DNA of 14,513 bases from an uncultured Dysosmobacter sp. (GCA_934504065.1 CAKSVQ010000047.1:1-14513); one strand, 5' to 3'. Positions 1-6,986 are shown, numbered from the stretch's first letter. Notes: generated from the sequence alone by a model not told the origin. A program made the numbers and translations.

Positions 1-260
1 CAGTTGGTCAGGGCGTAGGGAATGGGGAACTCCTTCATGCCGGAGGCCCGGGCCTGCTGGATGATGCCCACATACGTGATGTCGTGGGAGAGCATGGCGT
101 CGAAGTGGATCTTCAGATTTTCCGGGTCGCCGCTGGTGGAGTGGGCCTGCAAAATGCTCCACGCCATGGTCTGCTTGCGGCCCTCCGCTGCCGAGAGGGG
201 GCCGCTGGCGCTGGGCGCGCCGTTTACAAGGAATACGCCTTGGTCATGTAACGTTATCAT
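1..260 (-). CDS. Aconitase-family hydratase, N-terminal fragment (runs off window)
   Basis: An open frame on the minus strand starts at ATG 260-258 and runs off the left edge, giving 86 codons plus two bases. The visible protein begins MITLHDQGVFLVNG and continues through AHSTSGDPENLKIHFDAM, SHDITYVGIIQQARASG and FPIPYALTN; the cut codon (TG) would fit the Cys of the LTNC motif. From memory this pattern is that of the clostridial 'hydratase' branch of the aconitase superfamily (YbhJ-like), 4Fe-4S dehydratases whose substrate is mostly unknown. The start is supported by a GGGAGGA ribosome site at about 268-275. The gene is divergent from the HTH gene at 482, and a TTGCAA/TATATT promoter fits upstream. 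Compared with relatives I recall, residues 14-25 seem short. The Fe-S ligands and catalytic residues are outside the window, so activity cannot be judged. The family call is fairly firm; the specific reaction is unknown. Confidence 0.75.
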   Translation of the reverse strand, partial: MITLHDQGVFLVNGAPSASGPLSAAEGRKQTMAWSILQAHSTSGDPENLKIHFDAMLSHDITYVGIIQQARASGMKEFPIPYALTN

Positions 261-293
261 GGAGAAGTCCTCCCATCCAGAATCTTGCTCCTT

Positions 294-321
294 AATATAC
301 CATATCGGAAAACGATTGCAA
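294..321 (-). promoter_or_regulatory. Candidate sigma-A promoter of the hydratase gene
   Basis: On the minus strand TTGCAA (321-316) is followed by a 16-bp spacer and TATATT (299-294), about 33 bp upstream of the hydratase ATG. The -10 is good and the -35 is moderate. The -35 coincides with one of three TTGCAAAT boxes in this spacer. Confidence 0.5.
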
Positions 322-442
322 ATAGGCTTTGCAGGAAAAAACGCTTTAACTTGCAAATTTGGCAGACTGAACAAGAAAAACATCGGAAAAACGCAGGATT
401 TTGCCGCGCTGTCGCCATGTCAACGGAACGTTGCTTGCAAAT
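316..442 (+). repeat. Three TTGCAAAT boxes between divergent genes (candidate operator)
   Basis: The 8-mer TTGCAAAT occurs at 316-323, 351-358 and 435-442. The first overlaps the -35 of the leftward promoter and the third the -35 of the rightward promoter. The second and third are 84 bp apart, close to eight helical turns. Binding by the adjacent HTH protein is inference; the region is also AT-rich, which raises the odds of chance matches. Confidence 0.35.
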
Positions 443-463
443 TGCCCGCCGTTCGGGTATCCT
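435..463 (+). promoter_or_regulatory. Candidate promoter of the HTH-desulfoferrodoxin gene
   Basis: TTGCAA (435-440), a 17-bp spacer and TATCCT (458-463) lie just before the gene. Transcription from about 470 would leave a leader of only some 12 bases, almost entirely ribosome site. Confidence 0.4.
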
Positions 464-481
464 TTCGGTGAGGTGAGAGAC

Positions 482-1066
482 ATGAAGGAAAAGGAACTGG
501 GCGCGCTTTTGCGCCGCTTGCGGCAGGAGCAGGGCATCACCCAGCGCGCACTGGCAGAGCGCCTGCACGTCAGCGCGCAGGCCGTGAGCAAGTGGGAGAC
601 CGGGGCGGGCGTGCCGGATGTGCAGATTTTACCAAAGCTCGCCGGATGCTTCGGCGTCAGTGTGGAGCGCCTGCTGGCGGGCGATCTGGAACCCAACGAA
701 TCTGATGGAGGCAATATGAAACGAACGAAATTTTATGTCTGCCCGGACTGCGGCAATGTGCTCACGGCCACGGGCGGCGCCGAAGTGCACTGCTGCGGCA
801 GGGCGCTGGAACCCCTGCGGCCCCAGCGCGTGGATGGCCCCCACGCCGCGCAGGTGCAGGAGGTGGAGGAGGACTGGTACGTCACCTTCTCCCACCCCAT
901 GGAAAAGGGCCACTTTATCCGTTTTGCCGCCTATGTGGCCCCGGACCGGGTGCTGCTGGTGCGGCTCTACCCCGAGCAGGGCGGCGAGGTGCGCATCCCC
1001 CGGATGTGGGGCGGCAGGCTGTACCTCTGCTGTAATCAGCACGGGCTGTTTGAGATTCCGACCTGA
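482..1066 (+). CDS. XRE-family HTH regulator fused to a desulfoferrodoxin/SORL-like domain
   Basis: The 194-residue protein starts at ATG 482, after GTGAGGTGAGAG. Residues 5-66 are a classic XRE helix-turn-helix (RRLRQEQGITQRALAERL, then SAQAVSKWETG). A short linker leads to a desulforedoxin-type metal site, C87-x2-C90-x13-C104-C105, expected to hold Fe(Cys)4. The rest resembles the superoxide-reductase-like domain: H138-P-M-x3-H144 and the C-terminal C184-x2-H187 (CNQHGLF). In true desulfoferrodoxins four His and one Cys bind the catalytic iron; the His expected 19 residues after the CC pair is Q124 here, and the nearby Glu is Ala, although H121 lies close by. The second iron site may therefore be changed or inactive, and the domain may act as a redox or iron sensor rather than an enzyme; that is inference. 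It is divergent from the hydratase, and the downstream antiporter gene is separated by a terminator-like hairpin. Confidence 0.85.
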   Translation: MKEKELGALLRRLRQEQGITQRALAERLHVSAQAVSKWETGAGVPDVQILPKLAGCFGVSVERLLAGDLEPNESDGGNMKRTKFYVCPDCGNVLTATGGAEVHCCGRALEPLRPQRVDGPHAAQVQEVEEDWYVTFSHPMEKGHFIRFAAYVAPDRVLLVRLYPEQGGEVRIPRMWGGRLYLCCNQHGLFEIPT

Positions 1067-1070
1067 GAAG

Positions 1071-1120
1071 TTTCGAAGAAGTGGCTGCGCCACTTTTTCG
1101 AGGGGGGATTCGCTGCGCTC
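1071..1120 (-). repeat. Intergenic palindromic repeat, family B copy 1 (also a terminator-like hairpin)
   Basis: Read on the minus strand, it opens with GAGCGCAGCGAATCC and ends with a hairpin whose core is AAGTGGC/GCCACTT. The same arrangement recurs at 10901-10950 on the plus strand. On the plus strand the hairpin is 1074-1085 paired with 1089-1100 (one G-U pair), loop TGC, with five T at its end. It lies 8 bases after the HTH gene and could end that transcript. Confidence 0.65.
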
Positions 1121-1129
1121 TTCCTGTTA

Positions 1130-1160
1130 AAAGCCTACGCAGGCTTTCGCCCCCGCAGCG
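1130..1160 (+). repeat. Intergenic palindromic repeat, family A copy 1
   Basis: AAAGCCT (1130-1136), loop ACGC, AGGCTTT (1141-1147) forms a 7-bp hairpin, followed by CGCCCCCGCAGCG. It aligns with the plus-strand element at 10768-10803 (shared AAAGCCT, CGCAG, TTTCGC, CCGCAG) and more weakly with the minus-strand element at 6903-6931. Confidence 0.45.
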
Positions 1161-1238
1161 CCTGCCCGCAGGCCGCGCTTGCATTTTCCCCTCTTTCAGG
1201 CTATGCTGATGAGCAATGGAAAAACAGGGGGGCATTTC

Positions 1239-2552
1239 ATGGAACTGGCGGTGCTGGGAATTTTCTGCCTGCTGCTGCTTTGCTGCGTGGCGCTGGGGGC
1301 GTCCATTTTGTGGGCGCTGGGGGCCGGGCTGGCCCTTTTCCTGCTGTACGGCAGGAAACAGGGCTTTTCGTGGCGGGAGCTTGGGGCCGAGGCGCTGGGC
1401 GGCGTGAAGTCCGTGCGCAATATTTTGACGATCTTCCTGCTCATCGGGATGCTCACCGCCCTGTGGCGGGCGGCGGGCACCATCCCCATGATCGTCTGCT
1501 GCGCCGTGGGCTTCATCCGGCCATGGTGCTTTCTCGTCATGACGTTTCTGCTCAACTGCCTGCTCTCGGTGCTCACGGGCACGTCCTTCGGCACGGCGGC
1601 CACCATGGGCGTGATCTGCGCCGCGCTGGGGCGGGCCATGGGCATTCCCATGGCGCTGACAGGTGGGGCGGTGCTCTCCGGTGTGTATTTTGGCGACCGC
1701 TGCTCCCCTGTCTCCACCAGCGCGCTGCTGGTGGCGGAGCTGACAGGCACCAGCGTTTTTCGCAACATCCGGCGGATGCTGCGCACGGCGGCGGCGCCCT
1801 TTTTCCTCACCTGCGGCGTTTACGCCCTGCTGGGCGTGTTCACCGCCGGAAGCGGACAGGCCCCGGCGGTGGACGCGGCCTTTGCCCGGGCCTTTGTCCT
1901 GCACCCGGTCACGCTGCTGCCCGCGGCGGCGGTGCTGCTTTTGTCGCTGCTGCAAGTGAACGTGAAGGCCGTCATGGCCGCCAGCATCGCGCTGTCGCTG
2001 CCTGTGTGCGTCCTTGTCCAGCACGTGCCCGTGGGGGACCTGCCCCGGTTGCTGGCGCTGGGCTACCGGACGCCGGACGTCGGGCTTGCCCCCATGCTCA
2101 ATGGCGGCGGCGTGGCGTCCATGCTGCGGGTGGCGGCCATCGTGTGCATCTCCTCGTCCTATTCCGGCATCTTTCAGAAAACCGGGCTGCTGGAGCCCCT
2201 CCGGCGGCGGATTCTGGCCCTGCGGCGGCGCACGTCGCCCTTTGCCGCCATCCTCGCCTCCGCCGTGGGGGCGGCGGTGATCGCCTGCAACCAGACCCTC
2301 ACCATTTTGTTGACCCATCAGTTGTGCCGGGGACTGGAGGAGGACAGTGAACGCTTCGCCGTGGACATCGAGGATACCGCCGCGGTGGTGGCCCCGCTGG
2401 TGCCGTGGTCCATTGCCGGGGCCGTGCCGCTGGCGGCCATCGGTGCGCCGGAGGGGAGTCTGCTGCTGGCCTGCTTCCTCTATCTGCTGCCGCTGTGGGG
2501 CCTTGCATGTTCTTTGCACAGGTTATCCTTGACTAACCGCCCGGCGGCATGA
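1239..2552 (+). CDS. NhaC-family Na+/H+ antiporter-like membrane protein
   Basis: The 437-residue protein is almost entirely hydrophobic, with roughly 10-12 membrane segments starting at residues 4-37 and 61-76. It carries the hallmarks of the NhaC branch of the ion transporter superfamily: a LTGTSFGTAATMGV stretch at about 112-124 and a GVYFGDRCSPVSTSA stretch at about 148-162, where the family has an FFGDKxSPxSD-type re-entrant motif. Such proteins exchange Na+ for H+, or in relatives malate/lactate or arginine/ornithine-like ions, across the cytoplasmic membrane; the ion here cannot be told. I chose ATG 1239 because AGGGGGG sits about 7 bases upstream and the protein then begins directly with a membrane helix. 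In-frame starts at 1179, 1203 and 1209 would add up to 20 residues with weaker ribosome sites. The gene stands alone: repeats precede it and a riboswitch-controlled gene follows. Length is near the usual 430-480. Confidence 0.8.
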   Translation: MELAVLGIFCLLLLCCVALGASILWALGAGLALFLLYGRKQGFSWRELGAEALGGVKSVRNILTIFLLIGMLTALWRAAGTIPMIVCCAVGFIRPWCFLVMTFLLNCLLSVLTGTSFGTAATMGVICAALGRAMGIPMALTGGAVLSGVYFGDRCSPVSTSALLVAELTGTSVFRNIRRMLRTAAAPFFLTCGVYALLGVFTAGSGQAPAVDAAFARAFVLHPVTLLPAAAVLLLSLLQVNVKAVMAASIALSLPVCVLVQHVPVGDLPRLLALGYRTPDVGLAPMLNGGGVASMLRVAAIVCISSSYSGIFQKTGLLEPLRRRILALRRRTSPFAAILASAVGAAVIACNQTLTILLTHQLCRGLEEDSERFAVDIEDTAAVVAPLVPWSIAGAVPLAAIGAPEGSLLLACFLYLLPLWGLACSLHRLSLTNRPAA

Positions 2553-2558
2553 TTAAAT
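2529..2558 (+). promoter_or_regulatory. Candidate promoter driving the Mn riboswitch and ATPase
   Basis: TTGACT (2529-2534), an 18-bp spacer and TTAAAT (2553-2558). The -35 overlaps the last codons of the antiporter gene. The predicted start, about 2565, falls exactly at the 5' side of the aptamer's P1 helix, which supports the call. Confidence 0.5.
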
Positions 2559-2562
2559 GGAA

Positions 2563-2690
2563 CAACATTTGAGGGAGTAGTGGCGCGCTGCGTGGCAAGT
2601 CAACATCCTGACCGTCCGGTCTGGCTTGTCTTAAACAACGAGACTCATGTATGGCTGACATAGCTATACATGCGTCTCGTTTTTATTTTC
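2563..2690 (+). promoter_or_regulatory. yybP-ykoY (Mn2+) riboswitch with intrinsic terminator platform
   Basis: The conserved blocks of the yybP-ykoY class appear in order: GAGGGAGTAG (2571-2580), AGTCAACATCCTGACC (about 2599-2613), a small GACC/GGTC hairpin, and AACGAGAC (2637-2644). A strong terminator follows: arms 2639-2655 and 2663-2679 (one T-C mismatch), then TTTTTATTTT. The closing P1 helix can pair ACAT-TT-GAG (2565-2573) with CTCATGT (2644-2650), and those latter bases are also the left arm of the terminator, so the two structures exclude each other. In this class Mn2+ stabilises P1, which here should block the terminator and turn the gene on. Placement directly before a cation P-type ATPase is a known context for the class. 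Identification is from remembered consensus; a covariance-model search (Rfam yybP-ykoY) would confirm it. Confidence 0.87.
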
Positions 2691-2745
2691 CCCATTTTGT
2701 GGAAAACGCGGCGGCCACGGGGCAAGAGAACAAGGAGGAGAGAAC

Positions 2746-5391
2746 ATGAATGAGGCGTTTCGGATGGCAATGGACGAATTGCTCTCCAAGATCGGCACCG
2801 ACCGGGAGCGGGGCCTGACGAATGAGCAGGTGGAAAAGTCCCGCAGCACCTACGGGTCCAACTCGTTTGTCAGCCAGAGCCGGGATTCGCTGGCCAAACG
2901 AATTTGGGAGGCTTCCACAGAGCCGATGCTGCTGATGCTGATCTTCGCGGCCATCATCACGCTGGCGGTGAACATCACCCGCTATTTCACCGGGGGAGAG
3001 TATAACTTTTTAGAGTGCGTGGGCATTTTCGCGGCCATCGCCCTCTCCGTGGTCATCACCATCATCACCGAGGGCAAAAGCGCCAAGGCCTTCGAGGCAT
3101 TGAACCGCATCAATGAGGATACCCTCATCAAGGTCATCCGCAACGGCGAGCCCCAGCTGGTCACCCAGAAGGAGATCGTGGTGGGCGACATCATCATGGT
3201 GGAGACCGGGGACAAGATCGTGGCGGACGGCCGATTGCTGGAGAGCAACGACCTTGCGGTGGACGAATCCGCCCTGACGGGCGAGAGCCTGCCCGTCGCC
3301 AAGGACGCCGCCGCCGTCTGCACCCCGGCCACCCCGGTGGCCGAGCGGGCGAACATGCTCTATTCCGGGTGCTTCGTCTCGGCGGGCAACGGACGGATGC
3401 TGGTCACCGGAGTGGGCAACGACACCGAGTTCGGCCAGATCGCCCAGGAGCTCTCCTCCATTGAAAAGACCACCACCCCTTTGCAGGAAAAGCTGGACAA
3501 GCTGGGCAAGCAGATCACCGTCCGCGGTGCGTCCGCCGCGGCCTTCGTTTTCATCATCGAGGTGGTGCAGTTCTTCCTGCGGGGCCAGCTGAACCTCGAC
3601 ACGGTGTCCGACGCGTTTATCACCAGCATCGTGCTCATCGTGGCGGCGGTGCCGGAGGGCCTTCCCACCATCGTGGCTGTTTCTCTGGCGCTGAACATCA
3701 TCAAGATGACCCGGGAGAGCGCGCTGGTGAAAAAGATGATCGCCTGCGAGACCATTGGCTGCGTGAACATCATCTGCTCGGACAAGACCGGAACGCTGAC
3801 CGAGAACAAGATGACCGTGCAGAAGATCTATACCCACGGCGCGCTCATCGAGCCGGAGGAGCTCTCCGACCCGTGGCTTTTGAACAACTACTGCATCAAC
3901 TCCAACGCCAATGTTTCCCGCGAGGACGGCAGCTGGTCCTTCATCGGCAACCCCACCGAGTGCTCGCTGTTGGTGGCGGCGCAGAAGGCGGGGGCGGATT
4001 ACCAGAAGCTCCGCCGTGTGGCCGACATCGTCCGCGTGTTCCCGTTCTCTTCCCAGAAAAAGGACATGAGCACCATCGTCCGGGAGGATGGGAAGACTAT
4101 CCTCTATACCAAGGGCAACCCGGAGAAGATCCTCTCCCTCTGCACGGATATTTCCCCCGCTGAGCGGGAGGAGAATTTGAAGCTGATGGCCCAGTTCCAA
4201 AGCGAGGCCGGGCGGCTGCTGGCCTTCGCCCACAAGGAGCTCTCCGGCTACCACGGCGAAGCGCAGGAGGACGTGGAGCAGGGCCTTTCCTATGACGGGT
4301 TCGTGGTCATCTCCGACCCCCTCAGCCCCGACGTGTATGAGGCCATCAAAAACTGCCGCGCGGCGGGCATCGAGGTCAAGATGCTCACAGGCGACAACAT
4401 CCGCACCGCCCGAGCCATCGCAAACGAGCTGCACATGCTGGACGAGGACCACATCGCCGTGGAGGCCGCCGACATTGAGGCCCTGTCTGACGACGAGCTG
4501 AAAGCCGCGCTGAAGAAGATTCAGGTCATTGCCCGCAGCACGCCGCTGGTGAAAATGCGGGTGGTGAAGCTCCTGAAAGAGGAGAAGAACGTGGTGGCCG
4601 TCACGGGCGACGGCATCAACGACGCGCCCGCCATCAAGCACGCCGACGTGGGCATCGCCATGGGCATCGCGGGCACGGACGTGACCAAGGAAGCAAGCGA
4701 CATGGTCCTGCTGGACGATTCCTTCTCCACCATCATCAAGGCCGTCCAGTGGGGGCGGGGCATTTATGAAAACTTCAAGCGCTTCATCCAGTTCCAGCTC
4801 ACGGTGAACGTCTCTTCCGTGGTGGTGGTCATCGCGTCCATCCTTGCGGGCTTTGCCGCGCCGTTCACGGCGCTGGAGCTGCTGTGGATCAACATCATCA
4901 TGGACGGCCCCCCGGCCCTGACGCTGGGTCTGGAGCCCCTGCGGCCCGACCTTTTAAAGCGCAAGCCCACGAAGCGCAACGAGAACATTATCTCGAGATC
5001 CATGCTGACGCGCATTTTCACCAACGGCATTTTCATCTCCGTGGTGTTCATGCTCCAGCACTTCAAGAATTTCCTTGGCGCGGCCCCGGAGGAGGAAGCC
5101 ACGGTGCTCTTCACCCTCTTCGTCCTCTTCCAGCTGTTCAACGCCTTTAACTGCCGGGAGCTGGATGACACGCCGATGGTGAAGAACCTGCTGCAAAACA
5201 AGCTGATGCTGGGCGTTTTCCTGCTGGTGCTGGTCCTCCAGTTCATCATCACCCAGTTTGGCGGCGCGGTGTTTGAGACGGTGGCGCTGTCCGCCGTGAT
5301 GTGGCTGAAAATGCTGGCCACGGCCTTCACGGTCATCCTGTTGAACGAGGCCATCAAAGCCGTCCGCCGCGCCGCGGTGGACAAAGGCTGA
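2746..5391 (+). CDS. P2-type cation-transporting ATPase (Ca2+/Mn2+, PMR1/SPCA-like)
   Basis: The 881-residue protein has the full P-type ATPase layout: N-terminal cation ATPase domain (1-70), M1-M2, actuator domain with TGES (178-181), M3-M4 with PEGLP (303-307), phosphorylation site DKTGT (D346), nucleotide-binding domain, TGDGIND (620-626), then M5-M10. ATP hydrolysis through a phospho-Asp intermediate drives cations across the cytoplasmic membrane. Ion-site residues fit the PMR1/SPCA group: E304 in M4, N716 and D720 in M6 (the NIIMDGPPA motif). The PMR1 residue linked to Mn2+ transport (Gln in MDGPPAQ) is L725 here. The start is supported by AAGGAGG at 2732-2738. The upstream Mn2+-type riboswitch suggests induction by manganese and a role in Mn2+ or Ca2+ efflux. 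The gene is single and ends 15 bases before a strong terminator. Family call firm; ion preference open. Confidence 0.95.
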   Translation: MNEAFRMAMDELLSKIGTDRERGLTNEQVEKSRSTYGSNSFVSQSRDSLAKRIWEASTEPMLLMLIFAAIITLAVNITRYFTGGEYNFLECVGIFAAIALSVVITIITEGKSAKAFEALNRINEDTLIKVIRNGEPQLVTQKEIVVGDIIMVETGDKIVADGRLLESNDLAVDESALTGESLPVAKDAAAVCTPATPVAERANMLYSGCFVSAGNGRMLVTGVGNDTEFGQIAQELSSIEKTTTPLQEKLDKLGKQITVRGASAAAFVFIIEVVQFFLRGQLNLDTVSDAFITSIVLIVAAVPEGLPTIVAVSLALNIIKMTRESALVKKMIACETIGCVNIICSDKTGTLTENKMTVQKIYTHGALIEPEELSDPWLLNNYCINSNANVSREDGSWSFIGNPTECSLLVAAQKAGADYQKLRRVADIVRVFPFSSQKKDMSTIVREDGKTILYTKGNPEKILSLCTDISPAEREENLKLMAQFQSEAGRLLAFAHKELSGYHGEAQEDVEQGLSYDGFVVISDPLSPDVYEAIKNCRAAGIEVKMLTGDNIRTARAIANELHMLDEDHIAVEAADIEALSDDELKAALKKIQVIARSTPLVKMRVVKLLKEEKNVVAVTGDGINDAPAIKHADVGIAMGIAGTDVTKEASDMVLLDDSFSTIIKAVQWGRGIYENFKRFIQFQLTVNVSSVVVVIASILAGFAAPFTALELLWINIIMDGPPALTLGLEPLRPDLLKRKPTKRNENIISRSMLTRIFTNGIFISVVFMLQHFKNFLGAAPEEEATVLFTLFVLFQLFNAFNCRELDDTPMVKNLLQNKLMLGVFLLVLVLQFIITQFGGAVFETVALSAVMWLKMLATAFTVILLNEAIKAVRRAAVDKG

Positions 5392-5406
5392 CGCTGGAAA
5401 AAGCAA

Positions 5407-5459
5407 ATATAAAAGGGCGGCGGAAACTGATTACAGTTTCCGCCGCCCTTTTATATATT
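5407..5459 (+). terminator. Strong, near-symmetric intrinsic terminator after the ATPase
   Basis: A perfect 23-bp stem (5407-5429 with 5434-5456), loop ATTA, GC-rich in its middle and flanked by A-rich and T-rich ends (AAAAGGGCGG / CCGCCCTTTT). Because both strands end in a T-rich arm it may terminate in either direction. Confidence 0.9.
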
Positions 5460-5524
5460 CTCCATGAGAAAGGAGGGCTTGCATTGGCGGTTTCTCCGAA
5501 AAAAGCGTTTTTGCATTTCTTCCC

Positions 5525-5553
5525 TTGCGGGGGACAGGGCTGTATGTTATGTT
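5525..5553 (+). promoter_or_regulatory. Weak candidate promoter of the broken lipoprotein gene
   Basis: TTGCGG (5525-5530), a 17-bp spacer and TATGTT (5548-5553), about 70 bases before the ATG. Both boxes match consensus only partly. The rest of 5460-5624 shows a small CTGAC/GTCAG hairpin near 5567-5586 and nothing else I recognise apart from a possible 23-codon reading frame (see findings). Confidence 0.3.
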
Positions 5554-5624
5554 AATGACGTAAACTGACGAAAAAGCTTGTCAGAAGTCGCTTTTAGAAA
5601 GACAAATTGTGAGGAGAGCCCGCC

Positions 5625-6895
5625 ATGAAAAGAATGCCTGCTGCTGCGTTGTGCGTGCTTTGCGCGCTGCTGCCTGCCTGTGCTGCTGCGGCGGAGGAAG
5701 CCCCTCCCACGCCGGAGGAGACCGCCCAGAAGGAAACGCCGGGCCCCATCGACCTTCCTGCCGCGCTGGAGGACGACGCGCAGGCGGTGGAGCTGTACAA
5801 GGAGTATCTGTCCGGCCAGAATGGTCCAAGTCCGGGAGACGGAGCTGGGCAGGGAGGTTTCCTTCGTCCCCACCACCTTTCAGCCGCCGGACGTGTTCGA
5901 GGGCGCTGCGGACCCGGAAGCGCCGTGGCGGGATATGACGGGGGGGGGGATATCTTGCCGACAAGCTTGGCGTAAAGGAAAGAGCCACCTATGCGGAGCT
6001 GGCGGATGCCAGCGTGACCTATATCGGCAGCCGCTGGGGCGACCTGCTGGCCTCCTGCGTGATGGATAACTTCCAGATGCTGCCGGAGTATGTGCGGTAT
6101 GAACATTCACCCGAGTATGCAGACCTCCGCCGCCGGGTGCCGCAGCCGGAGGAGATTCCGCACTACGACCCCGGAGAGAACACCAGCACGCCCCAGGGCC
6201 GCAGCGCCGCCCTGACCGTCGCCAGCAACGGCGACTGGAACCTGTTTCCGGACCGGGCCGTCCGCACCACGTATTCCCTCGATAACCAGCCCCAGCGGCC
6301 GGACTGGACGGCGTATTTTGCCCGGCGGCTGGCGGAGAAAGAAACGGAAAGTCCCGTCATCATCCGGGAGGTGCTGACCTTTACGTGGAACGGGGTGAAG
6401 GCCGAGGTGGTGACGGCCAGCAACGTGTTCATCACCGCCTCCGAGCAGAAGGAGCGGGGCGCTGCGGTCACTCCGGCGGTCCGGGCCGCCGCCCGTTTTC
6501 CGTCAGAGAACAGCACGGCGATCTACCGCTATACCGCCATTTTCTTTAAGGGCCGCGACCCGATCGAATTGACCGCTTACCAGACAGAGATCATTCCGTG
6601 GTGTCAGTGGATGGCGTATCCGGAGGACGCGGAGCTGGTGTCCCTCTTCAGCGCGGCGGAGACGGGGGAGAACGGAAAGCTGGGCGTTTACCCCGTGTTC
6701 TGCGACCGTGAAGCGGAGCGGAAGCTGCGGCAATGGAGCTATGTGCCCCGCCTTCTCCTCTGCGATGTGGACGGCGACCGGGAAAGCGAGCTGATCGTCG
6801 CGCAGGACGGCAGCAGCAACCGTAACTGCGATACGTTCATCTACTGTCTCGGCTTTTATCGGCCAGTCCTGATAAAGACCCTTACAGGGAAATAG
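5625..6895 (+). pseudogene. Secreted lipoprotein-like gene with two +1 frameshifts
   Basis: The gene starts at ATG 5625 behind GTGAGGAGAG. It encodes MKRMPAAALCVLCALLPAC, a signal peptide with a lipobox-like LPAC (Cys19), then an acidic, Pro-rich linker. The coding frame changes twice, each time as if one base too many were present. The first is near 5820-5821 (frame of KEYLSGQ to frame of MVQVRETELGREV). The second is in a run of ten G at 5940-5949 (WRDMTGG to YLADKLGVKERATYAELADASVTYIG). The last frame runs unbroken to TAG 6893-6895. With the two bases removed the product would be 422 residues. The last part holds DVDGDRESELIVAQDG, an acidic D-x-DGD-x3-EL repeat like those of VCBS/FG-GAP or Ca-binding surface proteins. 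I do not recognise the family. It may be decayed, phase-variable at the G run, or affected by sequencing error. Unbroken, the first frame ends at 5975. Confidence 0.7.
5940..5949 (+). repeat. Run of ten G inside the lipoprotein-like gene
   Basis: Ten consecutive G lie exactly where the reading frame of the surrounding protein changes. Nine G would keep frames two and three joined (MTGGGYLADKLG). Such tracts are prone to slippage in cells and to errors in sequencing. Confidence 0.85.
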
Positions 6896-6902
6896 CGCTT
6901 CC

Positions 6903-6931
6903 TCGCGCCCGCGGGCGCGAAATTCTGCGAG
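6903..6931 (-). repeat. Intergenic palindromic repeat, family A copy 2
   Basis: On the minus strand it opens CTCGCAGAATTTCGCG and holds a hairpin of TCGCGCC / GGCGCGA around loop CGCG. It matches 10773-10801 at 25 of 29 positions. One pair of the four differences is compensatory: C-G here is T-A there. On the plus strand it starts 8 bases after the lipoprotein-like gene. Confidence 0.7.
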
Positions 6932-6949
6932 ACGTTTTGGGCGGGGATT

Positions 6950-6986
6950 CGCCGCCAGAAATTTGGATAATCTTGCGGCGCTTTTT
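6950..6986 (+). terminator. Possible weak terminator before the rib promoter
   Basis: CGCCGC (6950-6955) can pair with GCGGCG (6975-6980) across a 19-base loop, followed by CTTTTT. The long loop makes it doubtful. The bases after it (6982-7006) are A/T runs that could act as an UP element for the promoter at 7017. Confidence 0.35.

Noticed and set aside
22..471. Plus-strand open frame at the left edge
   Set aside because: The minus strand gives a recognisable aconitase-family N-terminus with a good ribosome site; the plus frame also runs through the promoter spacer.
1179..1238. Longer start of the antiporter at 1179, 1203 or 1209
   Set aside because: The ribosome site fits ATG 1239 best and the extra residues (for example MHFPLFQAML) lie next to a repeat; not excluded by experiment.
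915..2519. Very long minus-strand open frame (534 codons) opposite the antiporter
   Set aside because: Its product is a low-complexity mix of Gln, Arg, His and Gly, typical of the reverse strand of GC-rich coding DNA; the plus strand holds a clear NhaC-type membrane protein.
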